NCBI GenBank assembly: GCA_003696795.1
Contig: RFFT01000001.1
Coordinates: 1-37,735 of the forward strand
Direction of reading: 5' to 3'
Length of the DNA stretch: 37,735 bases
Source: Zetaproteobacteria bacterium
Lineage (GTDB): Bacteria > Pseudomonadota > Zetaproteobacteria > Mariprofundales > Mariprofundaceae
Shown here: one piece after another, positions 1-7,801 of the stretch
How the letters are laid out: the number at the start of each line of letters is the position of its first letter
Numbering within the stretch: position 1 is the first letter of the stretch
Made by a program: the position numbers and the translations under genes
Notes under the pieces: model-generated
What the model saw: the letters and a program-made list of their open reading frames with translations, nothing else
What the model was told of the DNA's origin: nothing
The model's database searches: none

Positions 1-156
1 CCCTTTGCGATGAGTAAAGTGCGTGCTTCGGTAGGATGGGGGTTTGAGTGGATGTCGCCGATGGGGCCACTTGGCTTTGTCTGGGGCTTTCCTGTCAAGA
101 AGCAGCCTGGGGATATCAAGCGACAGTTTGAGTTTTCCATCGGCGCAAACTTTTAA
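1..156 (+). CDS. bamA: BamA outer-membrane assembly factor, C-terminal end (partial)
   Basis: Frame 1 is open from the first base to the TAA at 154-156 and gives 51 residues. These end in aromatic, alternating strands (GWGFEW, PLGFVWGF, QFEFSIGANF). A terminal Phe after alternating hydrophobic residues is the beta-signal of an outer-membrane barrel. The family match rests on that and on position: bamA directly precedes skp and lpxD in many proteobacteria. BamA is the barrel core of the BAM complex that inserts outer-membrane proteins. The POTRA domains and most of the barrel lie upstream of the window. Another Omp85 protein is possible, but the neighbourhood makes BamA by far the likeliest. 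Confidence 0.85.
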   Translation, partial: PFAMSKVRASVGWGFEWMSPMGPLGFVWGFPVKKQPGDIKRQFEFSIGANF

Positions 157-182
157 GTTAAGTGAGGTGCAGGAGAGAAATG

Positions 183-698
183 ATGGTGAGAACTGGAAAA
201 GTATGGGTGCTGGCACTGGCAGGAGTATTGCTTGCGGGCTCTGGAGGTGTTTGGGCGGCTGAGTTGAAGATTGGCTATCTCGATGCCAAGGCGGCACTGC
301 AGAATACGAAGGCCTACCAGCAAGGGATCCGCAAGCTTGAGGCATTGCAGAACCAAAAGAAGAAGGAACTCGATGCCATGCGCAAGAAGATCGAGCAGGC
401 GGAGAAGGAGTTGCAGAGCCAGTCGATGGCGATGGCGCCTGAACGGTTGCAGGAGAAGCAGAACCAGATCAACAAGATGCGCAAGGAATTCTCGCGCGCG
501 TTGCAAGACGCGAATGACGAGATCGAGAACGAGAAGAACCGCCTGCTGGTGCCGGTGGGGTCGAAGTTGCAGCGTGTGGTCAAGGAGTACGGCAAGAGCA
601 AGCACTATGACTTCATCTTTGGTCAACCGGTGTTGATGTATGCGGATCCCAAGCATGATATCACCGCGGAGATTACGAAACTGCTCGACAAGAACTAA
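183..698 (+). CDS. skp: Skp/OmpH periplasmic chaperone
   Basis: Skp is a trimeric periplasmic chaperone that holds unfolded outer-membrane proteins on their way to BAM. The product of about 171 residues starts with a signal peptide (Arg/Lys, then VWVLALAGVLLAGSG, with a likely cut at VWA-AE). A long charged helical region follows (about residues 40-125, rich in K, E, Q and R), as in the coiled-coil tentacles of Skp, with the conserved opening KIGYLDAKAAL. Two ATGs lie in tandem at 180 and 183. AGGAG at 171-175 is 7 bases from the second, so 183 is preferred, and the GTG at 162 is unlikely. It follows bamA by 26 bases, and lpxD begins 3 bases after its stop, which suggests one operon. Confidence 0.93.
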   Translation: MVRTGKVWVLALAGVLLAGSGGVWAAELKIGYLDAKAALQNTKAYQQGIRKLEALQNQKKKELDAMRKKIEQAEKELQSQSMAMAPERLQEKQNQINKMRKEFSRALQDANDEIENEKNRLLVPVGSKLQRVVKEYGKSKHYDFIFGQPVLMYADPKHDITAEITKLLDKN

Positions 699-701
699 GT
701 C

Positions 702-1712
702 ATGAGTACCCCGATGGAGGGTCTGACGCTGGCCGAGTTGGCGGCGCTGGTGGGGGGAAGTCTGGATGGTACCGCCAGCGAGGGGCACCGGATTTTTGGT
801 GTCAATACGCTGCTGTCCGCGGGACCGCATGAGGCGTCGTTTCTGGCCAATGGCAAATATCGCGACCAAGTGGAGGAATCGCGCGCGGGCGTGATTCTGG
901 TCGCGCACAAGGAGCGGGTGCCTGAGCACAAGCCGGTGATTCGGGTTGGCGACCCCTATCTTGCCTTCTGTCATCTGCAGCGCGCGTTTCATCCGCAGCC
1001 TGTCGGCAAGGGACGCCATCACCCTAGCGCGGCGGTGCACGAGCGCGCGCATGTCGAGGATGGCGTGGATATTGGCGCGCATGCGGTAATCGAGGCGGGC
1101 GCGCGAATTAGGTGTGGCACGATCATTGGGGCAGGCTGCGTGATTGGCCGCAATGTCGTTATTGGCGAGGATTGTCTGCTGCATGCAGGGGTTCAAGTTG
1201 CGCACGGCTGCCAGCTTGGCGATCGAGTGATCGTCCATAGTGGAGCGGTGATCGGATCCGATGGCTTCGGCTATGCCTGGGATGGATCCCGCCATCTCAA
1301 AATCCCGCAGACAGGGCGGGTGATCATTCATGATGATGTCGAGATTGGCGCCAATTGCTGCATTGATCGCGGAGCGCTCGGGGATACGGTGATCGAGCAG
1401 GGGGTGAAGCTCGATAACTTGATTCAAGTTGGTCATAACGTACACATAGGCGCGCATAGCATCATTGCCAGCCAGACCGGCATCTCCGGTTCCACCCGCT
1501 TGGGTGCGGGGTGCCAGGTGGGGGGACAGGTCGGTTTTGCGGGCCATCTGAGTATTGCGCCAGGTTGTCGCATTGCGGCGCAAAGCGGGGTGATGAACGA
1601 CCTGGATCGTGGAACCTACGGCGGAACTCCGGCCATGCCGCATCGCGCTTGGATGCGCATGGTGGCCATGATGCAGAAATTGCCAGAGATTGTACGCAAT
1701 ATGCGCAAGTAA
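702..1712 (+). CDS. lpxD: UDP-3-O-(3-hydroxyacyl)glucosamine N-acyltransferase LpxD
   Basis: LpxD adds the second 3-hydroxyacyl chain, from acyl-ACP, to UDP-3-O-acyl-glucosamine, the third step of lipid A synthesis, in the cytoplasm. The 336-residue product has the family's usual length. The N-terminal uridine-binding domain (about 1-110) contains LAELAALVGG and the segment ASFLANGKYRDQ. A left-handed beta-helix of hexapeptide repeats follows (about 115-310, many I/V-G-x-x-x units). The probable catalytic His is His245 in QVGHNVHIG. The C-terminal helix ends in RNMRK. The start lies 3 bases after skp with no clear ribosome site, so it may be translationally coupled. The lipid A neighbours skp, fabZ and lpxA agree with the call. 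Confidence 0.96.
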   Translation: MSTPMEGLTLAELAALVGGSLDGTASEGHRIFGVNTLLSAGPHEASFLANGKYRDQVEESRAGVILVAHKERVPEHKPVIRVGDPYLAFCHLQRAFHPQPVGKGRHHPSAAVHERAHVEDGVDIGAHAVIEAGARIRCGTIIGAGCVIGRNVVIGEDCLLHAGVQVAHGCQLGDRVIVHSGAVIGSDGFGYAWDGSRHLKIPQTGRVIIHDDVEIGANCCIDRGALGDTVIEQGVKLDNLIQVGHNVHIGAHSIIASQTGISGSTRLGAGCQVGGQVGFAGHLSIAPGCRIAAQSGVMNDLDRGTYGGTPAMPHRAWMRMVAMMQKLPEIVRNMRK

Positions 1713-1727
1713 ACAGGGGATCCATCT

Positions 1728-2177
1728 ATGTCTGACATGCTCTCGATTGATACCATCATGCAACGCTTGCCGCACCGCTATCCTTTTCTGCTGATCGATC
1801 GCGTGCTCGAGTTGAATGAGGGGAAGTCGATCACGGCGTTGAAGAATGTGACCATCAACGAACCGCAGTTCATGGGGCATTTCCCAAATCATCCGGTGAT
1901 GCCGGGGGTGTTGATCGTGGAGGCCATGGCGCAAGCGGGCGGGGTACTGGCTTTCGCTTCGGTGAAGGATGATCGGGACTATCTCGTCTATTTTACCGGG
2001 ATTGATGGTGTCCGCTTTCGACGCCCGGTGCGCCCGGGCGATCAAGTGATGTTCAAGATGGAGGTGCTGCGTCATCGCGGGTTGATGTGGAAGCTGAAAG
2101 GCGAAGCCTTTGTCGATGGTGAACTCGCGTGCTCGGGCACCTTGATGGCGACGCTGATGCCGCGGGACCAGGCATGA
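1728..2177 (+). CDS. fabZ: 3-hydroxyacyl-[ACP] dehydratase FabZ
   Basis: FabZ dehydrates 3-hydroxyacyl-ACP to trans-2-enoyl-ACP in the fatty-acid elongation cycle. It draws on the same hydroxyacyl-ACP pool that LpxA and LpxD use. The 149-residue hot-dog-fold protein carries the signature [20 protein letters not shown], in which His51 and Glu65 match the catalytic pair. The N-terminal segment [13 protein letters not shown] is also typical. It lies 15 bases after lpxD. Its TGA overlaps the lpxA ATG (ATGA), so the two are probably translated in a coupled way. The length is normal and no unusual residues were seen. Confidence 0.97.
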   Translation: MSDMLSIDTIMQRLPHRYPFLLIDRVLELNEGKSITALKNVTINEPQFMGHFPNHPVMPGVLIVEAMAQAGGVLAFASVKDDRDYLVYFTGIDGVRFRRPVRPGDQVMFKMEVLRHRGLMWKLKGEAFVDGELACSGTLMATLMPRDQA

Positions 2178-2962
2178 CGCGCATACATCCGACAGCGCTG
2201 GTGGATGCGCGTGCGGAGTTGGCCGATGATGTCGAGGTAGGGCCGTATTGCATCGTGGGACCTCATGTGCGGATCGGGCCGGGATGTCGCTTGATGTCGC
2301 ATGTGGTGATTGATGGGCGCACGACACTGGGGGCGAGGAATCGAATCTTTCCGTTCGCTTCGATTGGGCAAGTGCCGCAAGATTTGAAATATCATGGCGA
2401 GCCATCCGAACTGATCATCGGCGACGAGAACACCATCCGTGAAAACGTGACCATCAACCTGGGGACGGAAGGTGGGGGCATGGTGACCCGCATTGGCAGC
2501 CGCAATCTGCTGATGGCCTATAGCCATGTTGCGCACGATTGTATCATTGGTAATGAAGTGATTATGGCCAATTGCGCCACCCTTGCCGGCCATATCGTGG
2601 TTGAGGACGGGGTGATTCTGGGGGGGCTGTCGGCGGTGCATCAGTTCGTGCGCATCGGCAAGTATGCGATGGTGGGCGGCATGTGCGGACCGACCAAGGA
2701 TGTGCCGCCTTTTTGTCTGGTTTCCGGTGGTTATCAACCGGGCCTGAGCGGGCTGAATCTGATCGGACTGAAGCGGCGCGGTTTGAATGCGGCCCAGATC
2801 AAGCAGCTCAAAACGCTGTATCGTGTGCTGTTTCGCTCGCATGAAAAACTGACGCGGCGAATCGAGCGTGCCGAATCGTTGATCGAGGATGACTATGGCC
2901 GCTGCCTTGTCGAGTTTGTGCGGAATGCCAAACGCGGTCTGTTGACGCATCGGCGAGACTGA
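2174..2962 (+). CDS. lpxA: UDP-N-acetylglucosamine O-acyltransferase LpxA
   Basis: LpxA transfers a 3-hydroxyacyl group from ACP to the 3-OH of UDP-GlcNAc, the first committed step of lipid A. The 262-residue product begins [16 protein letters not shown] at the ATG overlapping the fabZ stop. Hexapeptide repeats fill about residues 3-190. The region around His121 ([10 protein letters not shown]) matches the catalytic His. The helical C-terminal domain ([14 protein letters not shown]) is typical of LpxA and distinguishes it from LpxD. An upstream in-frame ATG at 2129 would extend it into fabZ and is less likely. A run of seven G bases lies at 2630-2636 inside the gene. Confidence 0.97.
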   Translation: MTRIHPTALVDARAELADDVEVGPYCIVGPHVRIGPGCRLMSHVVIDGRTTLGARNRIFPFASIGQVPQDLKYHGEPSELIIGDENTIRENVTINLGTEGGGMVTRIGSRNLLMAYSHVAHDCIIGNEVIMANCATLAGHIVVEDGVILGGLSAVHQFVRIGKYAMVGGMCGPTKDVPPFCLVSGGYQPGLSGLNLIGLKRRGLNAAQIKQLKTLYRVLFRSHEKLTRRIERAESLIEDDYGRCLVEFVRNAKRGLLTHRRD

Positions 2963-2970
2963 AGCTGTTG

Positions 2971-3804
2971 GTGAACAAGCACCGTATCGGTCTGATTGCC
3001 GGCTATGGCCATTTTCCGATTGAGCTGGCCGAAAGCCTTAAGCGTCATGGCTTTGAGGTGCATTGTGTTGCGGCCAAGGAAGAGACATTTCCTGCAATCG
3101 AACAAGTGGTTCATTCCGTGACCTGGCTGCATGTCGGACAGGTGGGAGGGATGATCAAGGCGCTCAAGCGGTCCGGTGTGCGCGAGGTCGTGATGGCCGG
3201 CAAGGTGCGAAAGTTGAATCTGTTCCGCAATTTTCGCCCCGATCTGACGGCGTTGCGTGGATTGATGTCTCTGAAGGATCGCAAGGATGATACCATCCTG
3301 CTCAAGATCGCCGCCTTGTTGCAAGAGGCGGGGTTGGAGCTCATTCCGCAGACTCGGTATGCGGGCGAGATGCTTGCCGCTGAGGGGCAAATCGCCGGTC
3401 CGAGCGTGAACGCCGCGTTGCTGCGTGACATGTGCTTCGGTTTTCGTCAGGCGAAGGCCATTGCCGGGCTGGATATTGGTCAGACGGTGGTTGTGCGTGC
3501 CCAGGCGGTGATGGCTGTGGAGGCGATTGAAGGCACCGATGAGGCCATTCGGCGTGGGGGCGCGTTGGCGCGCGAAGGGGCGGTGGTCGTCAAGGTGGCC
3601 AAGCCGAAGCAGGACCTCCGTTTCGATGTCCCTGCCGTTGGGCCGGATACTTTGCGGGTGATGCGCGAGGCTGGTTGTCGGGCCCTCTGCATCGAGGCGG
3701 GGAAGACCTTGCTGATCGAACGGGAGTCGTTTTTGCGCTTGGCGGCGAGCGAAGGCATTACGGTGCATGCGCTCAGTGAGGAAGCGGTTATCCGCGCGTG
3801 CTGA
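2971..3804 (+). CDS. lpxI: UDP-2,3-diacylglucosamine pyrophosphatase LpxI
   Basis: LpxI cleaves UDP-2,3-diacylglucosamine to lipid X and UMP. It replaces LpxH, the enzyme used by E. coli. The product of about 277 residues opens with IGLIAGYGHFPIELAESLKRHG and has a second conserved block, REVVMAGKVRKL. Near the C-terminus is DLRFDVPAVGPDTL, whose first Asp (about 215) corresponds to the metal-binding catalytic Asp known in Caulobacter LpxI. Its place between lpxA and lpxB fits that substrate step. The start is uncertain: GTG 2971 follows TTG 2968 and neither has a good ribosome site. The gene begins 8 bases after the lpxA stop, so coupling with lpxA is likely. Confidence 0.94.
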   Translation: MNKHRIGLIAGYGHFPIELAESLKRHGFEVHCVAAKEETFPAIEQVVHSVTWLHVGQVGGMIKALKRSGVREVVMAGKVRKLNLFRNFRPDLTALRGLMSLKDRKDDTILLKIAALLQEAGLELIPQTRYAGEMLAAEGQIAGPSVNAALLRDMCFGFRQAKAIAGLDIGQTVVVRAQAVMAVEAIEGTDEAIRRGGALAREGAVVVKVAKPKQDLRFDVPAVGPDTLRVMREAGCRALCIEAGKTLLIERESFLRLAASEGITVHALSEEAVIRAC

Positions 3805-3805
3805 A

Positions 3806-4930
3806 ATGCTGCGCGTGTTGATTAGTGCCGGTGAAACCTCGGGGGACATGCATGCCGCGTCGGTGATGCATGCCGCGTCTGCGTATGGGGAGGCGGTAGA
3901 TTGGTGGGGGATTGCCGGGCCGGCTATGCGGGCGGAAGGTTGTTTGCCGGTGGCGACAATGGAGGCATTGAATGTGATGGGGGTGGGCGATGTGCTTCGC
4001 GCCATGCCGCGCATCCGCCATATTGAACGAACGCTACTGGCGCGCTGCGAGGAGCATCGTCCCGACGTCGCGTTGTTGGTCGATTTCCCCGGCTTCCATA
4101 TGCGTCTTGGCTGTAAATTGCGTGCAATGGGCATTCCCGTCCTGCAATACATCGCGCCCAAGCTTTGGGCCTGGGGTGCGTGGCGCGCCGGCAAGCTGGC
4201 GCAAGCGCAAGACGCGCTCGCATCCATTCTCCCGTTTGAAGAAACATGGTTCAAAGCGCGCGGCATCGATGCGCGTTACGTGGGCAATCCCTCCGTGATC
4301 GCTTGCCGCGTCGGTTGGTCGCCAGACGCGTTGCGCGCCCGCCTGGGTGTCGCGCCTGATACGCCGTTGCTGGCGCTGTTGCCGGGTAGTCGCGCGGGCG
4401 AGTTGCGTCGCCATGTTCCGATCCTGGCCGAGGTGGCTCAACGTTTGCGCTCTACGAACAAGGAGCTGCATATTGTAGTGCCAGTGGCGCAAGGTGTGGC
4501 GCCGAAAACGCTGGAGCCGATGCTTGGCGCACGAACGCATCTGCTTCCACGCGATGACGCGGAGTTCTCCTTGCGCGGGGTGAGTGCGGCGGTGGCGGTT
4601 TCCGGCACCGCTACGCTGGAGCTTGCACTGTGGAATGTGCCTACCATCCTGGTGTACCGGGCGCCGTGGTTGATGGCGTTGATGGCGCGGGGGGTGGTGC
4701 GCGTGCCCTGGGTTGGGCTGGTCAACATTCTCTTGCAGCGCTCTGTGATGCCTGAATTGTTGCAGCGGGACTGTTGTCCGGAACGTATCGTTGCCGAAGT
4801 TGCGCGTGTACTGCGGCATCCGCAGGCTCAATATGACGCGTTTGCCGAGCTTAGAGCCCTCTTAGGCGTGCGGGACCCCGCGCCGGCGGTGCTGCGACAA
4901 CTGACCCTGCTTGCGCACAAGTCCGCTTGA
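3806..4930 (+). CDS. lpxB: Lipid-A-disaccharide synthase LpxB
   Basis: LpxB is a GT-B glycosyltransferase that condenses lipid X with UDP-2,3-diacylglucosamine to form the beta-1,6-linked lipid A disaccharide at the inner membrane. The 374-residue product has the N-terminal motif ISAGETSGDMHA, then VDFPGFHMRLG, IAPKLWAWGAWR, LALLPGSRAGELRRH, and VSGTATLELALWNVPTILVYRA in the UDP-binding half. The ATG at 3806 lies one base after the lpxI stop, so a coupled start is likely. A 14-base direct repeat lies at 3848-3861 and 3866-3879; it encodes MHAAS twice but leaves the family spacing intact. The gene ends the lipid A block, and a promoter candidate overlaps its stop. Confidence 0.97.
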   Translation: MLRVLISAGETSGDMHAASVMHAASAYGEAVDWWGIAGPAMRAEGCLPVATMEALNVMGVGDVLRAMPRIRHIERTLLARCEEHRPDVALLVDFPGFHMRLGCKLRAMGIPVLQYIAPKLWAWGAWRAGKLAQAQDALASILPFEETWFKARGIDARYVGNPSVIACRVGWSPDALRARLGVAPDTPLLALLPGSRAGELRRHVPILAEVAQRLRSTNKELHIVVPVAQGVAPKTLEPMLGARTHLLPRDDAEFSLRGVSAAVAVSGTATLELALWNVPTILVYRAPWLMALMARGVVRVPWVGLVNILLQRSVMPELLQRDCCPERIVAEVARVLRHPQAQYDAFAELRALLGVRDPAPAVLRQLTLLAHKSA

Positions 4931-4954
4931 CCCCCCCTGCACATTATCCATAAT
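4927..4954 (+). promoter_or_regulatory. Candidate sigma-70 promoter for the yceD-rpmF-plsX-fab operon
   Basis: TTGACC (4927-4932) is followed after 16 bases by CATAAT (4949-4954). Each hexamer is one base from consensus. The -35 overlaps the lpxB stop codon, and seven consecutive C bases lie in the spacer. The site is about 35 bases upstream of the yceD GTG, at the boundary between lipid A and fatty-acid genes, where an independent promoter would make sense. No transcript data were available. Confidence 0.5.
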
Positions 4955-4989
4955 GCGCCGCGCGGTCTGCCGCCGGTCATGGAGTTAGC

Positions 4990-5508
4990 GTGCAACAGCA
5001 ATGGGACATCATCTTGCGGGACTTGCCGGAGCAGGGATGTGCTTGGGACGTTTCCTTGCCCAGGTCGGTGATGGCCGATGTGCATGTCGGCACGGTGCAG
5101 GCAATCGAGGCGCTGTGCGGGGATGTGCATTGGCGTGGAGAGATTGCCCGCAAGGGCGAGTGCTATCATCTGACCGGGCATTGGCAGGCGGCGATTCGTC
5201 GCCAGTGTTGCCGTTGTTTGCGTCAATTTGATTGGCAAGTGGCGGGTGATGTGGTGCGGGATTTTCGCCTCGCACAACGGGATGGCGCACCGGATGACGA
5301 AGATGTGTTACCGCCTCCCGGCGAGCTGGCACTCGTTGACCTTGTGCGCGAGGAGATTTGGCTTGCATGGCGCGGTGACGTGCCATGCGACGAGGCATGC
5401 AAGGGGCTTTGTCCGAGCTGTGGTTGCGATCTGAACACCGGATCGTGCCATTGCCGCGAGGATAATGATCATCATCCCTTTGCGGCCTTGCGCAAGTTGA
5501 AACTGTGA
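4990..5508 (+). CDS. yceD: YceD/DUF177 family protein (23S rRNA accumulation protein)
   Basis: The YceD (DUF177) family almost always lies immediately upstream of rpmF and is linked to 23S rRNA accumulation; its molecular action is unknown. The 172-residue product shows the family's cysteine pattern: CCRCL near residues 75-79, then CDEACKGLCPSCGCDLN and CHC toward the end. These could bind a metal. The acidic linker RDGAPDDEDVLPPPGE is also typical. The GTG start at 4990 is supported by GGAG at 4981-4984. It follows lpxB by 59 bases, which contain a promoter candidate, and precedes rpmF by 42 bases. Confidence 0.92.
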   Translation: MQQQWDIILRDLPEQGCAWDVSLPRSVMADVHVGTVQAIEALCGDVHWRGEIARKGECYHLTGHWQAAIRRQCCRCLRQFDWQVAGDVVRDFRLAQRDGAPDDEDVLPPPGELALVDLVREEIWLAWRGDVPCDEACKGLCPSCGCDLNTGSCHCREDNDHHPFAALRKLKL

Positions 5509-5524
5509 TAGGGATGAATTTAAT

Positions 5525-5543
5525 TTCACCTTGGGTGAAGGAG
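5525..5543 (+). promoter_or_regulatory. Small hairpin overlapping the rpmF ribosome-binding site
   Basis: TTCACC (5525-5530), loop TTG, and GGTGAA (5534-5539) form a perfect 6-bp stem. The last two bases of the stem are the first two of AAGGAG (5538-5543), which sits 7 bases before the rpmF ATG. The stem could modulate L32 translation. This is inference: the stem is short and no family of such elements is known to me. Confidence 0.3.
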
Positions 5544-5550
5544 TAGAGTG

Positions 5551-5730
5551 ATGGCAGTTCCAAAGAGAAAAACCAGTGCATCCAAGCGCAACATGCGTCG
5601 CGCCCATGACCGTATCGTGCCCGCGGGCATGAGCGAATGCCCGGAATGTGGCGAGATGATGCGTCCGCATCATGCATGTCCGCACTGCGGTTTCTATAAG
5701 GGGCGTGAGATCAAGAGCAGCGACGTCTGA
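5551..5730 (+). CDS. rpmF: 50S ribosomal protein L32
   Basis: L32 is a small protein of the large ribosomal subunit. The 59-residue product starts [20 protein letters not shown], the family's hallmark basic opening. It has a complete zinc ribbon, CPECGE followed by [11 protein letters not shown], so this is the four-cysteine, zinc-dependent form rather than the zinc-free paralogue. The ATG at 5551 has AAGGAG 7 bases upstream, and the GTG directly before it is rejected. It lies between yceD and plsX in the classical order. Confidence 0.98.
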   Translation: MAVPKRKTSASKRNMRRAHDRIVPAGMSECPECGEMMRPHHACPHCGFYKGREIKSSDV

Positions 5731-5745
5731 TCAGCCTGCTGAATC

Positions 5746-6795
5746 TTGAACGTTCAGAACGATAGCCTGGAGGCGTCGTCGGGCCTCGGTCCTCGAATCC
5801 TGCTGGATGGACACGGTGGCGATCGTGCACCCAGTGTGGTGTTCGATGCGCTTGAACTGTTGTTGGCGACGGCGGAGGGAGATGACCTCCAGCTTGGGGT
5901 GGTGGGTACGGATGCCGTGGCCGAGGCCATGCAGGCGCGTGGCCTTGCTGAGCGCATCGTCCATGTTCCCGCGCGCGATGTTATCGAGATGTGTGACGCG
6001 CCGGCGGTTGTGGTCAGGCGAAAGAAACAGTCCAGCATGCATGTTGGAGCGCGCTTGCTGCGCGATGGAGCCTGGGATGCCTTCGTCAGCGCGGGGAATA
6101 CCGGCGCGCTGATGGCTATTTCCAAGCTGATTCTGAAAACCTTGAACGGGATCGACCGTCCGGCGATCGCCTCCATGATTCCGACCCGCAGCGGTGGCAA
6201 AACGTTGTTTCTCGATGTGGGCGCCAATGTGGATTGCACAAGCGATCATCTGTTGCAGTTCGCATTGATGGGGCATGCCTACATGCAGGCTGCGGAGGGT
6301 ATCGAAAAGCCGCGCGTGGGATTGCTGAATATTGGTAGCGAGGACATCAAGGGCACGGACGTGATCAAGGTCGCCGCGGCCGCGATGGAATCGCTGCCGA
6401 TCGCGTTCGTGGGCAACGTCGAGGGGACCGATCTGTTTTCCGGCGAAGTCGATGTCGTGGTATGTGACGGCTTTGTCGGCAATGTGGCGCTGAAGACGAT
6501 GGAGGGTACCGCGCGTTTTCTGGCCGATGGGCTGAAGCAGGCACTGCTCTCGGGGACGCGCGCGCGCATGGGTGCCATGCTGGCGCAGCCGGCATTGCGA
6601 GCCTTTCGTGAGCAATTCAATCCCGGTCGCTACAATGGTGCGCCGCTGCTCGGCCTGAACGGCATTGTCGTCAAAAGCCATGGTTCGGCGGATGCGGAAG
6701 GGTTGGCCAATGCGTTGCGCGTCGCTGTGCGCGAGGTGCGCGCGGGGCTGTTGTCGCGCATCAATGTCCTGTTGAGCGAATGGAATGAAGCATAG
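5746..6795 (+). CDS. plsX: Phosphate acyltransferase PlsX
   Basis: PlsX makes acyl-phosphate from acyl-ACP and phosphate, supplying PlsY for phospholipid synthesis and linking it to the fatty-acid genes downstream. The 349-residue product has the family blocks VSAGNTGALMAISK, LFLDVGANVDC, LLNIGSEDIKGTD, and DVVVCDGFVGNVALK. The opening reads LLDGHGGDRAP where most members have DAMGGDHGP, so His replaces Met. The start is weak: TTG at 5746 is the only usual start codon between the rpmF stop and the first conserved block, and there is no clear ribosome site. The last codons overlap the fabH start by 11 bases. Confidence 0.95.
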   Translation: MNVQNDSLEASSGLGPRILLDGHGGDRAPSVVFDALELLLATAEGDDLQLGVVGTDAVAEAMQARGLAERIVHVPARDVIEMCDAPAVVVRRKKQSSMHVGARLLRDGAWDAFVSAGNTGALMAISKLILKTLNGIDRPAIASMIPTRSGGKTLFLDVGANVDCTSDHLLQFALMGHAYMQAAEGIEKPRVGLLNIGSEDIKGTDVIKVAAAAMESLPIAFVGNVEGTDLFSGEVDVVVCDGFVGNVALKTMEGTARFLADGLKQALLSGTRARMGAMLAQPALRAFREQFNPGRYNGAPLLGLNGIVVKSHGSADAEGLANALRVAVREVRAGLLSRINVLLSEWNEA

Positions 6796-7801
6796 TCATA
6801 TCGTCGGCCTGGGTTCCTACCTTCCGGAGCGAGTCATGACCAATCATGACCTGGAACGGATGGTGGATACCAGCGATACTTGGATTCGAGAGCGCACGGG
6901 CATTGAGCGTCGGCACATCATTGCCGAGGATCAATGTACCTCGGACATGGCCGCTGAGGCGGCGCGGCGCGCGTTGGACGACGCTGGTCTGGATATTTCG
7001 GCAGTCGATGCGCTGATGGTCGCAACCACCACACCGGACAAGATCTTTCCCGCCACTGCGACCATTGTGCAAGCCAAACTCGGAGGTCACGGCTTTCCGG
7101 CTTGGGATATTCAGGCCGTGTGCTCGGGTTTCGTGTATGGTCTGGCACAAGCGGATGCGATGATTCGGGCGGGTCTGTTTCGCCGTGTGTTGCTGGTGGG
7201 AGCCGAGGCGATGAGTCGCATCGTCGACTGGTCGGACCGCAGCACCTGCGTGTTGTTTGGCGATGGGGCGGGCGCTGTCTTGTTGGAAGGGCGCGCGCAA
7301 CCCGGTGGGGTGTTGGGCTCCGTCCTGCACGCCGATGGTTCCTATCGCGACTTGTTGAAGGCGGACCATCCTCATCCGCCAGCTTCGCCCGATCGCAAAG
7401 CGTTGGATTTTGGCAGGGACGCGGCGGGTATCGCGGCCATCGAGATGCGCGGCAATGAGGTTTTCCGGGTGGCGGTGACCAAGTTGGGTGAGGTGGTTAA
7501 CGAGATCTTGCAGCAGCATCAGTTGCGCAAGGAGGATGTGGACTGGCTGGTTCCGCATCAAGCCAATATCCGCATCATTCAGGCAACCGCGAAGAAACTG
7601 GGATTGAGCATGGACCGCGTGGCGCAGACCGTGCGCGAGCATGGCAATACATCCTCGGCCAGTGTGCCCATGGCATTGGACGCCTTGTATCGCGCGGGGC
7701 GTTTGCGGCAGGGGCAATTGTTGTTGCTGGAGGCATTTGCGGGCGGGTTTGCCTGGGGGGCGAACCTGGTGCGCTGGAGTAAGCAGGGAGAAACGGGATG
7801 A
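6785..7801 (+). CDS. fabH: 3-oxoacyl-[ACP] synthase III FabH
   Basis: FabH condenses acetyl-CoA with malonyl-ACP to begin fatty-acid synthesis. The 338-residue product has the thiolase-fold catalytic triad: Cys113 in AVCSGFVYGL, His258 in VPHQANIRI and Asn288 in HGNTSSASVPMAL. It opens with HIVGLGSYLPERVMTN. The ATG at 6785 lies within the end of plsX, and its stop overlaps the fabD ATG (ATGA). The length is slightly above the usual 315-330, with extra residues around 187-212 (YRDLLKADHPHPPASPD), a region variable in the family. Confidence 0.97.
   Translation: MKHSHIVGLGSYLPERVMTNHDLERMVDTSDTWIRERTGIERRHIIAEDQCTSDMAAEAARRALDDAGLDISAVDALMVATTTPDKIFPATATIVQAKLGGHGFPAWDIQAVCSGFVYGLAQADAMIRAGLFRRVLLVGAEAMSRIVDWSDRSTCVLFGDGAGAVLLEGRAQPGGVLGSVLHADGSYRDLLKADHPHPPASPDRKALDFGRDAAGIAAIEMRGNEVFRVAVTKLGEVVNEILQQHQLRKEDVDWLVPHQANIRIIQATAKKLGLSMDRVAQTVREHGNTSSASVPMALDALYRAGRLRQGQLLLLEAFAGGFAWGANLVRWSKQGETG

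Noticed and set aside
153-2405. A 750-codon open frame on the minus strand opposite skp, lpxD and fabZ
   Set aside because: It runs antisense through three clear genes and its product is a low-complexity His/Arg/Leu-rich sequence, a common shadow in GC-rich DNA.
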